Assembly (NCBI GenBank): GCA_017394885.1
Contig: JAFPWO010000023.1
Span: forward strand, 1 to 64,000
Source of the DNA: Lachnospiraceae bacterium
GTDB lineage: Bacteria > Bacillota > Clostridia > Lachnospirales > Lachnospiraceae
Direction of reading: 5' to 3'
Length of the DNA: 64,000 nt
The notes under the pieces were generated by a model. The model was not told the DNA's origin, did no database searches, and saw only the letters and a program-made list of their open reading frames with translations. A program made the position numbers and the translations under genes. Position 1 is the first letter of the stretch, and each line of letters begins with the position of its first letter. Shown piece after piece: positions 35,690 through 44,239 of this stretch.

Positions 35690-36424
35690 ATGAGAATGCA
35701 AACGTTTACAGAGTTTATTTCTTCCAATCTTTCCTGGCAGCAGAATTGTGTTTTTGTACTTCGTCTGCTGGTTGCCAGCGCCTGCGGGGCCTGTATCGGA
35801 CTGGAGCGCAGTAAACGTCTGAAGGTAGCCGGGATACGGACGCATATTCTGCTGTGTTGTGCCGCGGCCCTGTTTATGATCGTCTCGAAATACGGCTTTT
35901 CAGATCTGAGCTCCGCAGAAGGCGTGATCTTCAGCGGAAGCCGCGGGGCGGATGCCGGCCGTATCGCCGCGCAGGTCGTCAGCGGCATCAGTTTTCTCTG
36001 TGCCGGCGTTATTTTCCGGAAAGGCGCGACCGTTTCCGGGTTGACCACGGCGGTCGGACTATGGGGCACGGCGGCGATCGGGCTGACCGTCGGCGCCGGA
36101 ATGATCCTTCTCGGCATCTGCGGCACGGTGATCCTGATCGTGCTGCAGATCGTGCTGCACAAGTTCAGTATCGGCAATGACGCTTACTTTAAAAACAATG
36201 TGAGCTTTACGGTACAGAATGAATCGGATTTCAGCCGCACCCTGGATAAGTGGTGCGATGAACTGGGGGCGGAAGCGGCCGACGTCAGCATCGACCGGGA
36301 CGTCGGCGGTTACACCAAATACGGCGTCGTGCTGCTTATGAAGCGCGAGGTGACGCTGGAGGATATTAATAAGCTTCTGGAAAAGCATCCGGAGATCACT
36401 GCGGTATCCAGCGAACTGATGTAA
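35690..36424 (+). CDS. MgtC/SapB-family membrane protein
   Basis: A 244-aa protein with four or five N-terminal transmembrane helices (residues about 20-155) and a cytoplasmic ACT-like C-terminal domain. The segment ACGACIGLERSKRLKVAGIR is the family signature with the conserved R and E. The GISFLCAGVIFRKG helix is also typical. In other bacteria MgtC proteins affect Mg2+ starvation survival and ATP synthase, not transport as such. The next gene starts 13 bases on. Confidence 0.88.
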   Translation: MRMQTFTEFISSNLSWQQNCVFVLRLLVASACGACIGLERSKRLKVAGIRTHILLCCAAALFMIVSKYGFSDLSSAEGVIFSGSRGADAGRIAAQVVSGISFLCAGVIFRKGATVSGLTTAVGLWGTAAIGLTVGAGMILLGICGTVILIVLQIVLHKFSIGNDAYFKNNVSFTVQNESDFSRTLDKWCDELGAEAADVSIDRDVGGYTKYGVVLLMKREVTLEDINKLLEKHPEITAVSSELM

Positions 36425-36437
36425 ACAGGAGAAGAAG

Positions 36438-37343
36438 ATGGGCGGTTTTTCCGAAAAACTGAACGGATACTGGGAAGAAGGCTATCACTATTATCTGGAA
36501 TTCCGGGACGGAAAGCTTACGGTCCGCCGGTACGACCGGGTGACTGTGCTGACCACGGATGTTTCTTACGATGCCGCCGCGCTGGATGAGGGAGAACGGA
36601 CGGTGATCACGCTGGCGGATGGTGTCCTTTCCCGAAGCTTATCCGGCGAACCCATGAGCCGGATCCGGGATCTGGTGTATGAAAACGGGGAGCTGACGCT
36701 GGTGAAACGCTACCTGGAAGAAGAGGATACCGCGTACACCCTGCATAAAGTGGATCATGGCCCCTTTGCCCATATTATTATCCGGGATGAAGCGTATCTG
36801 GACCGGCTGCAGGGAGAATGGAAGTCGTGGCCGAAGAGCGATCACAGCTGGACCTTGCAGATCAAAGGAAATCATCTGAACTGGGAAGGCATAGGAGAGA
36901 GCGATTTCCATGTGGTCAGCTATACCTATAATCCGAATGCGGTGAAACTGGTGCCCTACGATCTTACACAGGACAGTTTCCGCGGCTTTACCGCCTTCAC
37001 TCTGCATCCGGATATGCTGGAGACCACGATGATGGTCTATGACATGAGTGTGCCGTCGACCATCTTTGCGCGGGAAGACAGGCTGGATTCAATCATCGTT
37101 CCGGGCTCGGCCAGGCGGAAAGCTGTGAATACGATGAACAGAATGCCTGAGGGCGGGTTCTCCCCGCTGATGGGAGGCTTCATGGGAATGGGGCCGCTGG
37201 CGCAGCCGACGGTCACGGCGCAGCCCCGTCCGGAGCCGGATCCGGAAAAGGAAGGCCGCGTCTGTCCCTGCTGCGGCTATGAATGGAAAGGCTGGGGGGA
37301 GAATCCGCCGAAGTTCTGTCCGGAGTGCGGGACGAGGTTGTAA
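36438..37343 (+). CDS. Uncharacterised protein with C-terminal zinc ribbon
   Basis: A 301-aa soluble protein. Residues 1-230 are beta-rich and contain two related-looking parts beginning near YWEEGYHYYLEF and GEWKSWPKSDHSW, which may be a tandem lipocalin-like unit. A Pro/Gln-rich linker leads to a four-cysteine zinc ribbon (CPCCGYEW ... CPECGTRL) at about 275-301. I do not recognise the main domain. AGGAGA precedes the ATG at 36438. It is probably co-transcribed with the mgtC-like gene. Confidence 0.65.
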   Translation: MGGFSEKLNGYWEEGYHYYLEFRDGKLTVRRYDRVTVLTTDVSYDAAALDEGERTVITLADGVLSRSLSGEPMSRIRDLVYENGELTLVKRYLEEEDTAYTLHKVDHGPFAHIIIRDEAYLDRLQGEWKSWPKSDHSWTLQIKGNHLNWEGIGESDFHVVSYTYNPNAVKLVPYDLTQDSFRGFTAFTLHPDMLETTMMVYDMSVPSTIFAREDRLDSIIVPGSARRKAVNTMNRMPEGGFSPLMGGFMGMGPLAQPTVTAQPRPEPDPEKEGRVCPCCGYEWKGWGENPPKFCPECGTRL

Positions 37344-37392
37344 AAGAACGGATGTCCGCTTCAGGACGCGCCTTCTGAAAGGAGCTGCGATC

Positions 37393-37983
37393 ATGCCGAG
37401 ATCCATGATCCTCCCATTTATCCTTTACTGTTTCGTCGCGGCGATCACTCCGGGACCGGCTAATCTCTGCTCGCTGGCTTCTGCGGTGAAATACGGCCGG
37501 CGGCAGGCCCTCCGGCAGTGGCGCGGTCTTTTCGCCGGCTTTGCCATGGTCGCGCTGGCTTCTTCCGCTGCCGTCTGGTTTCTCGGCTCGGTTATGAACC
37601 GCTATCTGCGCGTGCTGACATGGATCGGAGCGGCCTATATTCTTTATCTGGCCTGGCATATCCTGCGCAGCAACGGCGCAGAGGATGCCAACGCCGGCGC
37701 CCATTGTAATTTTCTGACCGGGCTGGTACTGCAGCTGACCAATGCCAAGATCATTATTTTCTGTATGACGGCACTGACGACCTATGCCCTCCCTTATGCG
37801 GACAGCTACTGGGATGTGCTGAAGATCGCAGTCATTCTGCCGTTTACCGGTCCCGTCGCCAATCTGCTGTGGCTGTTTGCCGGTGCGTGGCTACAGAAGT
37901 TTTTCCGGCAGTATCAAAAGCCTGTGAACGTTGTGATGGCGCTTTCGCTTTGCTTTTGCGCAATAAGCATCGTTGTTTCCTGA
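37393..37983 (+). CDS. LysE-family amino acid exporter
   Basis: A 196-aa membrane protein with about six helices. The N-terminal AAITPGPANLCSLASAVKYG is the LysE/RhtB signature. It should export an amino acid or related metabolite. The start at 37393 has GAAAGGAG upstream; a longer frame from 37279 overlaps the zinc-ribbon gene and is not membrane-like. It is 49 bases after that gene and ends before a long hairpin terminator. Confidence 0.85.
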   Translation: MPRSMILPFILYCFVAAITPGPANLCSLASAVKYGRRQALRQWRGLFAGFAMVALASSAAVWFLGSVMNRYLRVLTWIGAAYILYLAWHILRSNGAEDANAGAHCNFLTGLVLQLTNAKIIIFCMTALTTYALPYADSYWDVLKIAVILPFTGPVANLLWLFAGAWLQKFFRQYQKPVNVVMALSLCFCAISIVVS

Positions 37984-38031
37984 ACCGGAGAACAGGTTCC
38001 GCGGAGTCTGCTTTTACTGCTTAAGGGAACA

Positions 38032-38065
38032 GAAAATGGCATGATCCGGGGATCATGCCATTTTC
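38032..38065. terminator. Bidirectional terminator
   Basis: GAAAATGGCATGATC (38032-38046) pairs perfectly with GATCATGCCATTTTC (38051-38065). It separates the convergent LysE and GPH symporter genes. Confidence 0.85.
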
Positions 38066-38145
38066 AAAAGACGATAAAACCGGCTTATAAGAGGGAGTTT
38101 TTCGCCCTTCTTTTTTTATTGGGCAGGATGTCTGCTCCGGCTGCT

Positions 38146-39618
38146 TTACGCCTGCGCTTTTCTTTCTTCCAGCTCGCGGCAGATGCGGTCGTATTCCGGC
38201 TCATCCAGCTTGTAGTGCTTCATGTACAGCACGTAAGTCGCCAGCATGAACAGGAAGGAGAGGATGACCATGACCAGCAGCAGGCCGACGGCCTGCCCGG
38301 ATTTGACAGAATTCAGGATCCCTTCGATCTGCGTCAGCTTGGCGGCCTCGTCGATCAGGCCCTGCTCCTTCTGCATCTCCAGCTCGGAGATCTGGTTGGT
38401 GATCCCGGTCACGTTGAGGATCAGGTAGCTGACGGTCGTGATGACCACGATCAGCGCGCTGCCCAGCTTGGTCACGAAAGGTCGGACGGAAGCGATGATC
38501 GCGTCGTCGCGGTTGCCGGTCGTATACTCGTTGTATTCCACCGTATTCAGGATGGAGATCATCATGATCAGGTAGAAGCCGTACTGGCCCAGATTGGCAA
38601 TCATATAGCCCACGGTGATGACCCAGAAGCCGATCGTCCCGGAAAGCCCCAGGCCGGCCAGCAGCATGATCGCATAACCGATGATCGATGCGATCAGCAT
38701 CTTCTTCATCATATCCTTGCGCTGCATCTTGCGGGAGAGCGCGGGATAGAGGATCATCAGGACCGCGGTCGCCATCATGCCGACCGTGGTAAACAGGCCG
38801 TACAGGCCGCCGGCATAGCCGTATTTGAAGTAGATAAAGATCTGGCCGAGGCCGCCGATCACGATGCCGTTGCCGATTTGCTGCAGCAGGAAGATCGGGA
38901 TGATCCAGCGCAGCTGGTCGTTGCCGGTAATGGTCTTCAGGATCTTTTTGAAGCTGATCTTGGGAGCCGGTTCCTTTTCATAGTCACGGTTCTCCCGCAC
39001 CCCGAAGATGGTAAAGCAGAGGAAGAGCGGAGCCAGAATCGCGACGGCCAGGGCGATGACCCCGTAGGCGGTCACCGTGCTGCCACCGATGGTCATGGCA
39101 CCGACCGTCAGCATGGGGATCAGCACGTTGGCCACCGTGCCGCCGAAGCCCGCGAAGAGGTTCGTGCGGGAGGTGATACGGTTGCGCTCGTCCGCGTCGG
39201 TGCTTAAGGACGGGATCATGCCCCAGTAGGAGATATCGTGCATCGTATAGGTGATGCTGTACAGGAAGTACACCACGCCGAAGAAAACAACGAAATTCCA
39301 ACCCTGCAGCTTGGTGTTGAACGCCATGTAGATGACGACCGAGGTGCTCAGGATCCCGATGACCAGCCAGGGTTTGAATTTGCCCCATTTGCTGCGGGTC
39401 CGGTCGATGATGTTGCCCATGAGCGGGTCGTTTAAGGCGTCAAAGATACGGGCAGCCACCATGATCGCCGCGATGGCGGAAAGCTGCGCCGCATTCAGCT
39501 GTTTGGTCAGCAGGACGAAGGTGTAAAGATAGTTTGTGAACATCTGGTACATCATGTCCCGGCCGACGGTGCCGAGCGGGAACATGAGACGGTTTCGTTT
39601 GACGGTTTTCTGATCCAT
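38146..39618 (-). CDS. GPH-family (MelB-type) sugar:cation symporter
   Basis: A 490-aa transporter with about 12 helices. The N-terminal LGTVGRDMMYQMFTNYLYTF and the loop ARIFDALNDPLMGNIIDRTR (loop 2-3) are signatures of glycoside-pentoside-hexuronide symporters. It brings in a sugar or glycoside with Na+ or H+. No glycosidase is next to it, so the substrate cannot be named. AAAGGA precedes the ATG. It follows pepF on the same strand after 64 bases. It could also be the missing uptake system for the pentose locus at 43.4-49.7 kb, but nothing direct links them. Confidence 0.88.
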   Translation of the reverse strand: MDQKTVKRNRLMFPLGTVGRDMMYQMFTNYLYTFVLLTKQLNAAQLSAIAAIMVAARIFDALNDPLMGNIIDRTRSKWGKFKPWLVIGILSTSVVIYMAFNTKLQGWNFVVFFGVVYFLYSITYTMHDISYWGMIPSLSTDADERNRITSRTNLFAGFGGTVANVLIPMLTVGAMTIGGSTVTAYGVIALAVAILAPLFLCFTIFGVRENRDYEKEPAPKISFKKILKTITGNDQLRWIIPIFLLQQIGNGIVIGGLGQIFIYFKYGYAGGLYGLFTTVGMMATAVLMILYPALSRKMQRKDMMKKMLIASIIGYAIMLLAGLGLSGTIGFWVITVGYMIANLGQYGFYLIMMISILNTVEYNEYTTGNRDDAIIASVRPFVTKLGSALIVVITTVSYLILNVTGITNQISELEMQKEQGLIDEAAKLTQIEGILNSVKSGQAVGLLLVMVILSFLFMLATYVLYMKHYKLDEPEYDRICRELEERKAQA

Positions 39619-39682
39619 GATCGTTTCCTTTACTGTATTCTTGTTCTCTCCCTGGCGAGGGATAGGGGTTTTTTTATTCGCC

Positions 39683-41473
39683 TTATACCAATTCCTTCAT
39701 TTCATCTATCAGTTCGCCGAAGTAAGCCAGTGCGGAATTCACCGGCTCCGGAGAGCTCATATCCACACCCGCGATCTTTAACAGGCTGATCGGATCCGCG
39801 GAAGAGCCGCCGGAGAGGAATTTCTTATAATCTGCAACGGCCGGCGCACCTTCTTTGATGATGCGGTTGGCAATGGCGACGGCGGCTGAGAAGCCGGTGG
39901 CGTACTGGAATACGTAATAGTTGTAGAAGAAATGCGGGATGCGGGCCCACTCCAGCGCGATGCCGGGATCGCGGGCCATCTCCGGCCCGAAGTAGAGGGC
40001 GTTCAGCTCGCCGTACTTTTCGCTCAGGACGTCGGCGGTCAGCACTTCGCCCTTTTCGGCCATCTGCCCCATCATCAGTTCGAATTCCGCGAACATAGTC
40101 TGACGGTAGACCGTGCCCTTGAACTGGTCCAGGAAGTGGTTGATGAGGTACGCGCGTTCGGTCTTATCCTCGGTATGCGCCATCAGGTACTTCATCAGCA
40201 GGACCTCGTTGCAGGTGGAGGCGACCTCCGCCACGAAGATCACGTAGTCGCTGGTGGAGATGGGCTGATGCTTTGTGCTGTGCCAGCTGTGCATGGAGTG
40301 GCCGAGCTCATGGACCAGTGTAAACTGGCTGTCCAGATTATCCTTGTAATTCATCAGGATGTAGGGATGCGGACGGGCCGCGCCGGAAGAGTAGGCGCCG
40401 CTGCGCTTGCCGACGTTTTCGTAGCGGTCGATCCAGCGGTTCGCGAAAGCTTCCCGAAGCAGCGCCACATAATCCTCGCCCAGCACAGAGAGTGCTTTGC
40501 AGATGGTTTCCTGCGCCTCCTCAAAGGGGATCTTCCGGTCGCCGCCCCGGATGATGGGCGTGTAGACGTCGTACATGTGCAGCTCGTCCACGCCCAGCAG
40601 CTTTTTGCGCAGAGCGACGTACCGGTACATTTTATCCATGTTCTGATGGACGGCTTCGATCAGGTTGTGATAGACCGCCGTCGGCACTTCGGTGTTGTCC
40701 AGCGAAGCCGCCAGCGTGTTTTCATATTTCCGCGCGTTCGCAAAGAATTTTAACTGTTTGAACTGCCCGTCCAGCGTGGCCGCGACGGTGTTCTTGAACT
40801 CGCCCAGCCGGTCATAGTACGCGTTGAAGACCTTTTCGCGAAGATCCCGGTCGGGGCTCTCCAGCAGCGGGACAAAGCTGCCGTTGGAGAGGGGATGGAC
40901 GTTCCCGTCCTTATCGGTCACGTCCGGAAAGCGCAGGTCCGCGTTGCGGAGCGTGGAACCGATCTGATCGGCGCTGCGTGCGATCTCACGGGCGGTCGCC
41001 AGGATCTTCTCGCACTCCGGCGGGAGAATATGCGCGGCCTTGCAGCGCAGCTGATACAGGCTTCTGCGGTAGGTATTCAGCGCAGGCTCCTCCGCATAGA
41101 AGCGTTCCAGCGTCTCCTCCGGGATCGCCATGATCTCGGGAGCGGCAAAGGACGCGGCGCCGGACAGGCCGACCAGCGCGCTCATGGCTTTGCCGCGCAT
41201 GGCCTGGAAATGGCTGTCGGCGGTATCGACGTCGCTGCACAGGCTCGCATAGCCGTACACTTTCCCGGCCAGGACCTCGATCTCGTCCTGCATCGCAAAC
41301 CAGTTCAGCAGCGTTTTTGCAGAGCTGCCGAGGGTGCCGGCGAAAGAAGAGATCTTTTCGCCATACGCCGAGATCTGCCCCAGGGCTTCCTGCCAGGCGG
41401 CCTCATCGGCAAAAATATGACTGACGTCCCAGGTAAATTCAGCCGGAACATCACTTCTTTTGGGAATCGACAT
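39683..41473 (-). CDS. pepF: Oligoendopeptidase F (M3B family)
   Basis: A 596-aa zinc metallopeptidase of exact PepF length. The HELGH motif is at residues 388-392 in LVHELGHSMHSWHS, with the downstream glutamate in FVAEVASTCNEVLL. The substrate-binding region near the C-terminus (IPHFFYNYYVFQYATGFSAA) is also typical. It degrades peptides of roughly 7-17 residues in the cytoplasm. GGAGG precedes the ATG. Confidence 0.95.
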   Translation of the reverse strand: MSIPKRSDVPAEFTWDVSHIFADEAAWQEALGQISAYGEKISSFAGTLGSSAKTLLNWFAMQDEIEVLAGKVYGYASLCSDVDTADSHFQAMRGKAMSALVGLSGAASFAAPEIMAIPEETLERFYAEEPALNTYRRSLYQLRCKAAHILPPECEKILATAREIARSADQIGSTLRNADLRFPDVTDKDGNVHPLSNGSFVPLLESPDRDLREKVFNAYYDRLGEFKNTVAATLDGQFKQLKFFANARKYENTLAASLDNTEVPTAVYHNLIEAVHQNMDKMYRYVALRKKLLGVDELHMYDVYTPIIRGGDRKIPFEEAQETICKALSVLGEDYVALLREAFANRWIDRYENVGKRSGAYSSGAARPHPYILMNYKDNLDSQFTLVHELGHSMHSWHSTKHQPISTSDYVIFVAEVASTCNEVLLMKYLMAHTEDKTERAYLINHFLDQFKGTVYRQTMFAEFELMMGQMAEKGEVLTADVLSEKYGELNALYFGPEMARDPGIALEWARIPHFFYNYYVFQYATGFSAAVAIANRIIKEGAPAVADYKKFLSGGSSADPISLLKIAGVDMSSPEPVNSALAYFGELIDEMKELV

Positions 41474-41513
41474 GGAAATCCTCCCTGCATGAATTGTTCA
41501 GAATGATAGTAAC

Positions 41514-41541
41514 AGTATACCATAATTTACGCTGAAAGCAA
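41514..41541 (-). promoter_or_regulatory. Promoter for pepF
   Basis: Minus-strand TTGCTT (41541-41536), 16 bases, TATACT (41519-41514). Confidence 0.65.
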
Positions 41542-41542
41542 T

Positions 41543-41571
41543 TTGATTTTATTCTGATTATAAGGTATGAT
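41543..41571 (+). promoter_or_regulatory. Promoter for the YcxB-like gene
   Basis: TTGATT (41543-41548), 17 bases, TATGAT (41566-41571); its -35 abuts the pepF -35 back to back. Confidence 0.65.
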
Positions 41572-41607
41572 GTACCAAAGTGCTGTTTCAGCCCGGGGAG
41601 GTTGTGT

Positions 41608-42690
41608 ATGGTCCAGTATAAGATCACAAAAGAAGACTTTTTGGAAATGGCGGAGTACATCCTGAGAAAGAAGACGAAGCAGAAAGGCTACTGGCTGAAG
41701 CTCTTCGTGATGACCGTGGGTGTGATGGGCGTCGCGCTCTGGATGTTCTTCGGGGCGAGGGAGCTCCCCGCCTGGCTGCGGGTCGCGGTACTGGGCGTTT
41801 CCGTGCTGATCACGACCGTGGCGGTCTTTCAGAACGGATTCTACGGCCTCCGCTCCAAAATGGCGCTCAGCCAGCAGGAATCCCGCGATCAGGCCGGAGA
41901 GTTCTGGAAGGAACACAAGCTTTCCCTGCAGGGGAATATCCTGCAGATCAGCTACGGCGGCTCGTCGGGGAAGGTCGACTGCCGCCATATCGAAGGCTGG
42001 GAAGAGTCGGAAACGCTTAAGTATCTGATCGTGGACGGCTCGGTCATCGAAGCGATTCCGAAGAAAGTCTGCGAGACGGAACAGTGGAAAGAACTGTTTG
42101 AGAAAATCGAGGAGACCTCGCAGAAGAGCCGCCGCGAGGTCAAGGATGACGCCAGAAAGAGCGCGGCGGACAACAACGCCCGCTTTTCGGAATGGATCGT
42201 CATGACGGAAGATGAAGTGGCCGACGAGCTGGTCCGCTTAAAGCGGCACAGCTACACCACGATCGCCGGATGGAACGGCATGACCTTTTTCGGCCTGATC
42301 TTCCCGCTCATCCTGGTGGTCTATTCCGCGGTCCTGCAGCAGTGGGGCTATACGGTGCTCTGCTTCATCCTGATGATCCTGTGCAATATACACTTTTTTA
42401 TCACCTTCAGCCCGTTCTGCAGGAAGACCATCCGGAAAAAAGTGGAACCGCCGACGGATGAGGGGTATCTGCTTACGGTCGCCGGGGGAAAGATCACCCT
42501 GGTCACCCGGGACAATAGCTATAACTATGATATCCGTTCCATCCGGAAGACGGTCAATGCGAATACGGCGCTGTATCTGTATTTTTCCGGACAGCAGATG
42601 CTGTTCGTCCCGAAGCAGTATGCTGAGGCGTTCATAAAGGCGCTGTCCGAACGGCGTTCGATCAGTGAGAAGGCAAAACTTCCGCAATAA
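41608..42690 (+). CDS. YcxB-like membrane protein with duplicated unit
   Basis: A 360-aa membrane protein. It has two units, each with a pair of transmembrane helices (about 30-72 and about 228-275) followed by a soluble beta domain. Each soluble part resembles the C-terminal YcxB-like domain (for example LSLQGNILQISYGGSSGKVD and LLTVAGGKITLVTRDNSYN, both followed by a K/VP-type motif: IEAIPKKV and MLFVPKQY). The function of this family is not known. The ATG at 41608 has GGGAGG six bases upstream; an upstream TTG is too close. rnpB follows directly. Confidence 0.7.
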   Translation: MVQYKITKEDFLEMAEYILRKKTKQKGYWLKLFVMTVGVMGVALWMFFGARELPAWLRVAVLGVSVLITTVAVFQNGFYGLRSKMALSQQESRDQAGEFWKEHKLSLQGNILQISYGGSSGKVDCRHIEGWEESETLKYLIVDGSVIEAIPKKVCETEQWKELFEKIEETSQKSRREVKDDARKSAADNNARFSEWIVMTEDEVADELVRLKRHSYTTIAGWNGMTFFGLIFPLILVVYSAVLQQWGYTVLCFILMILCNIHFFITFSPFCRKTIRKKVEPPTDEGYLLTVAGGKITLVTRDNSYNYDIRSIRKTVNANTALYLYFSGQQMLFVPKQYAEAFIKALSERRSISEKAKLPQ

Positions 42691-42691
42691 C

Positions 42692-42720
42692 TTGTTTTTA
42701 CGGGATAAATGTGCTATTTT
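42692..42720 (+). promoter_or_regulatory. Promoter for rnpB
   Basis: TTGTTT (42692-42697), 17 bases, TATTTT (42715-42720), placed 7 bases before the RNA. Confidence 0.7.
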
Positions 42721-42727
42721 ATCTGCG

Positions 42728-43060
42728 CGGAGCAGGGTGGATGATCGCGCGGCCCAAGGGCCTCGAGGAAAGTCCGGGCTTCACAGGGCAGGGTGCCGGA
42801 TAACGTCCGGCGGAGGCGACTCCCGGGACAGTGCAACAGAAAAGAACCGCCGGGATTTCCCGGTAAGGGTGAAAAGGCAGTGTAAGAGACTACCGCCCGT
42901 CCGGCAACGGCCGGGGCTGTGTAAACCCCACCCGAAGCAAGAGCAGCAGGAGGCATAAGGCGGCCCGTCTGCCTCCGGGTAGCTCGCTTGAGCCGTCTGG
43001 CAACAGGCGGTCTAGATAGATGATCATCCGAGACAGAACCCGGCTTACAGCCCTGCTCCG
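42728..43060 (+). ncRNA. rnpB: RNase P RNA, bacterial A type
   Basis: The catalytic RNA of RNase P, which trims tRNA 5' ends. The ends pair as helix P1 (CGGAGCAGGG at 42728 with CCCTGCTCCG ending at 43060). The conserved core pieces are present: GAGGAAAGTCCGGGC near 42765, the ACAGTGCAACAGAAA segment, the CCCACCCGAAGCAAGAGCA region, and the final GAGACAGAACCCGGCTTACAG. A run of six T follows. Length is about 333 nt. Ends are judged from P1 and may be off by a few bases. Confidence 0.96.
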
Positions 43061-43072
43061 TTTTTTACGTGT

Positions 43073-43345
43073 ATGGGAAAACGACGTCAGCAATTTGATA
43101 CGGTCTCGACCGCGCTGTATATTCTGCTCAGCGCGGCGGCGCTGGTGCTTGCCGTGCTCTGCCTGATCGGCAGGACGCTGCATTATGCCTGGCTTATCAT
43201 TGCCGCGGCCGGCGTTTATTATCTGATCCGGGCGGCCGCCCAGCTGGTGCACCGCCGGGAAAAGTACCGGCTGAAGGCGATTCTGCTTTTTCTGCTGGCA
43301 CTGGCCTGCGCCGGCGGCGCGTATCTCGCAAAAGTCTGCCTGTAA
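43073..43345 (+). CDS. Small three-helix membrane protein (90 aa)
   Basis: A 90-aa protein with three predicted transmembrane helices (about 14-33, 37-56 and 68-86) and short basic loops. I do not recognise the family. The ATG is only 12 bases after the rnpB stem, and I see no ribosome binding site between the T-run and the start. Either it is translated from readthrough or leaderless RNA, or the frame is fortuitous. The hydrophobic pattern argues that it is real. Confidence 0.5.
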   Translation: MGKRRQQFDTVSTALYILLSAAALVLAVLCLIGRTLHYAWLIIAAAGVYYLIRAAAQLVHRREKYRLKAILLFLLALACAGGAYLAKVCL

Positions 43346-43384
43346 TTTCATGATCAGCGGCGCGGCGCTGTCCGTCATCGCTGT

Positions 43385-43427
43385 AAAAAAGGACAAATCG
43401 GGGTCTGACCCCGATCTGTCCTTTTTT
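43385..43427. terminator. Bidirectional terminator with GGGGTCAGACCCC core (copy 2, inverted)
   Basis: AAAAAAGGACA and TGTCCTTTTTT flank an inner ATCGGGGTC/GACCCCGAT stem. Read on the minus strand the centre is GGGGTCAGACCCC. It separates the membrane protein gene from the convergent DeoR regulator. Confidence 0.85.
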
Positions 43428-43447
43428 GCGGCCGCCTTCTTCCTGCT

Positions 43448-44212
43448 TCAGACGCAGATCAGGTCGACGCCGGCCTCCACAAAAGCTTCCCTTGTTTCTC
43501 CCGGCAGTTCCCAGCCGGTGATCGCCCGGGTGATCTTATCCAGCATGCCGACGGAAAAAAGTGCCTGCGTTTCAAATTTGGAATGGTCGCACAGCAAAAA
43601 TGCCTCCGCGGCGTTGTCCATCCCGATGGTCTTCAGGTTGATGTCTTCCATGATATAGTTCATGATCCCGTGCTCGGGATCGATGGCGTCCACGGACAGG
43701 AAGATCTTGTTGGCCGAGATGCCCCGCAGCATGGCCTCCGCGTGATATCCGTAGGAGTAGCAGAAGCCGTCCCGGATGGTGCCGCCGATAAAGAAAAGCT
43801 TGTTGCGGGTCCGGGTCGCCACTTCCAGCGCGATGCGAAGATCGTTGGTGATGACGGTCAGGCCGGAGAAGCGGTTCAGGAGCCGGGCCAGCTCGTAGGT
43901 GGTGGTTCCGGAATCCAGGATAATGCGTTCGCCGTCCCGGATATACGCGGCGGCAGCCTGCGCGATCCGCTTTTTTTCTTCCGTGTTCTGCGCAGCCCTT
44001 TCCGTGAGCGTCGGCTCGATGTTCGCCTCCGCGGAAAACAGACGGGCGCCGCCCCGGATCTTTTCCAGCGATCCTTCCGACGCCATCTCGCTGATATCGC
44101 GATGGACCGTGGCTTTGGAAGCCTCGGTCTTCTCCATCAGTTCTTCCGTCGTGGCAATTCCTTTTTCCTGTAGGACCTGAAGGATCAGGTCCTGTCTCTT
44201 TGCTCGCAGCAT
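43448..44212 (-). CDS. DeoR-family transcriptional regulator
   Basis: A 254-aa regulator with an N-terminal DeoR helix-turn-helix (residues about 5-58: RQDLILQVLQEKGIATTEEL and SKATVHRDISEMASEG) and a sugar-phosphate-binding DeoR C-terminal domain (ILDSGTTTYELARLL, then FIGGTIRDGF). DeoR proteins usually repress sugar genes and are released by a sugar phosphate. It is the last gene of a btpA-like, kinase, deoR unit. The likely targets are the divergent promoters near 46.64-46.73 kb, which contain repeated ATCAAAATA-type sequence. Confidence 0.88.
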   Translation of the reverse strand: MLRAKRQDLILQVLQEKGIATTEELMEKTEASKATVHRDISEMASEGSLEKIRGGARLFSAEANIEPTLTERAAQNTEEKKRIAQAAAAYIRDGERIILDSGTTTYELARLLNRFSGLTVITNDLRIALEVATRTRNKLFFIGGTIRDGFCYSYGYHAEAMLRGISANKIFLSVDAIDPEHGIMNYIMEDINLKTIGMDNAAEAFLLCDHSKFETQALFSVGMLDKITRAITGWELPGETREAFVEAGVDLICV

Positions 44213-44239
44213 AACAAACGCTTCCTTATTATTCCGTGG

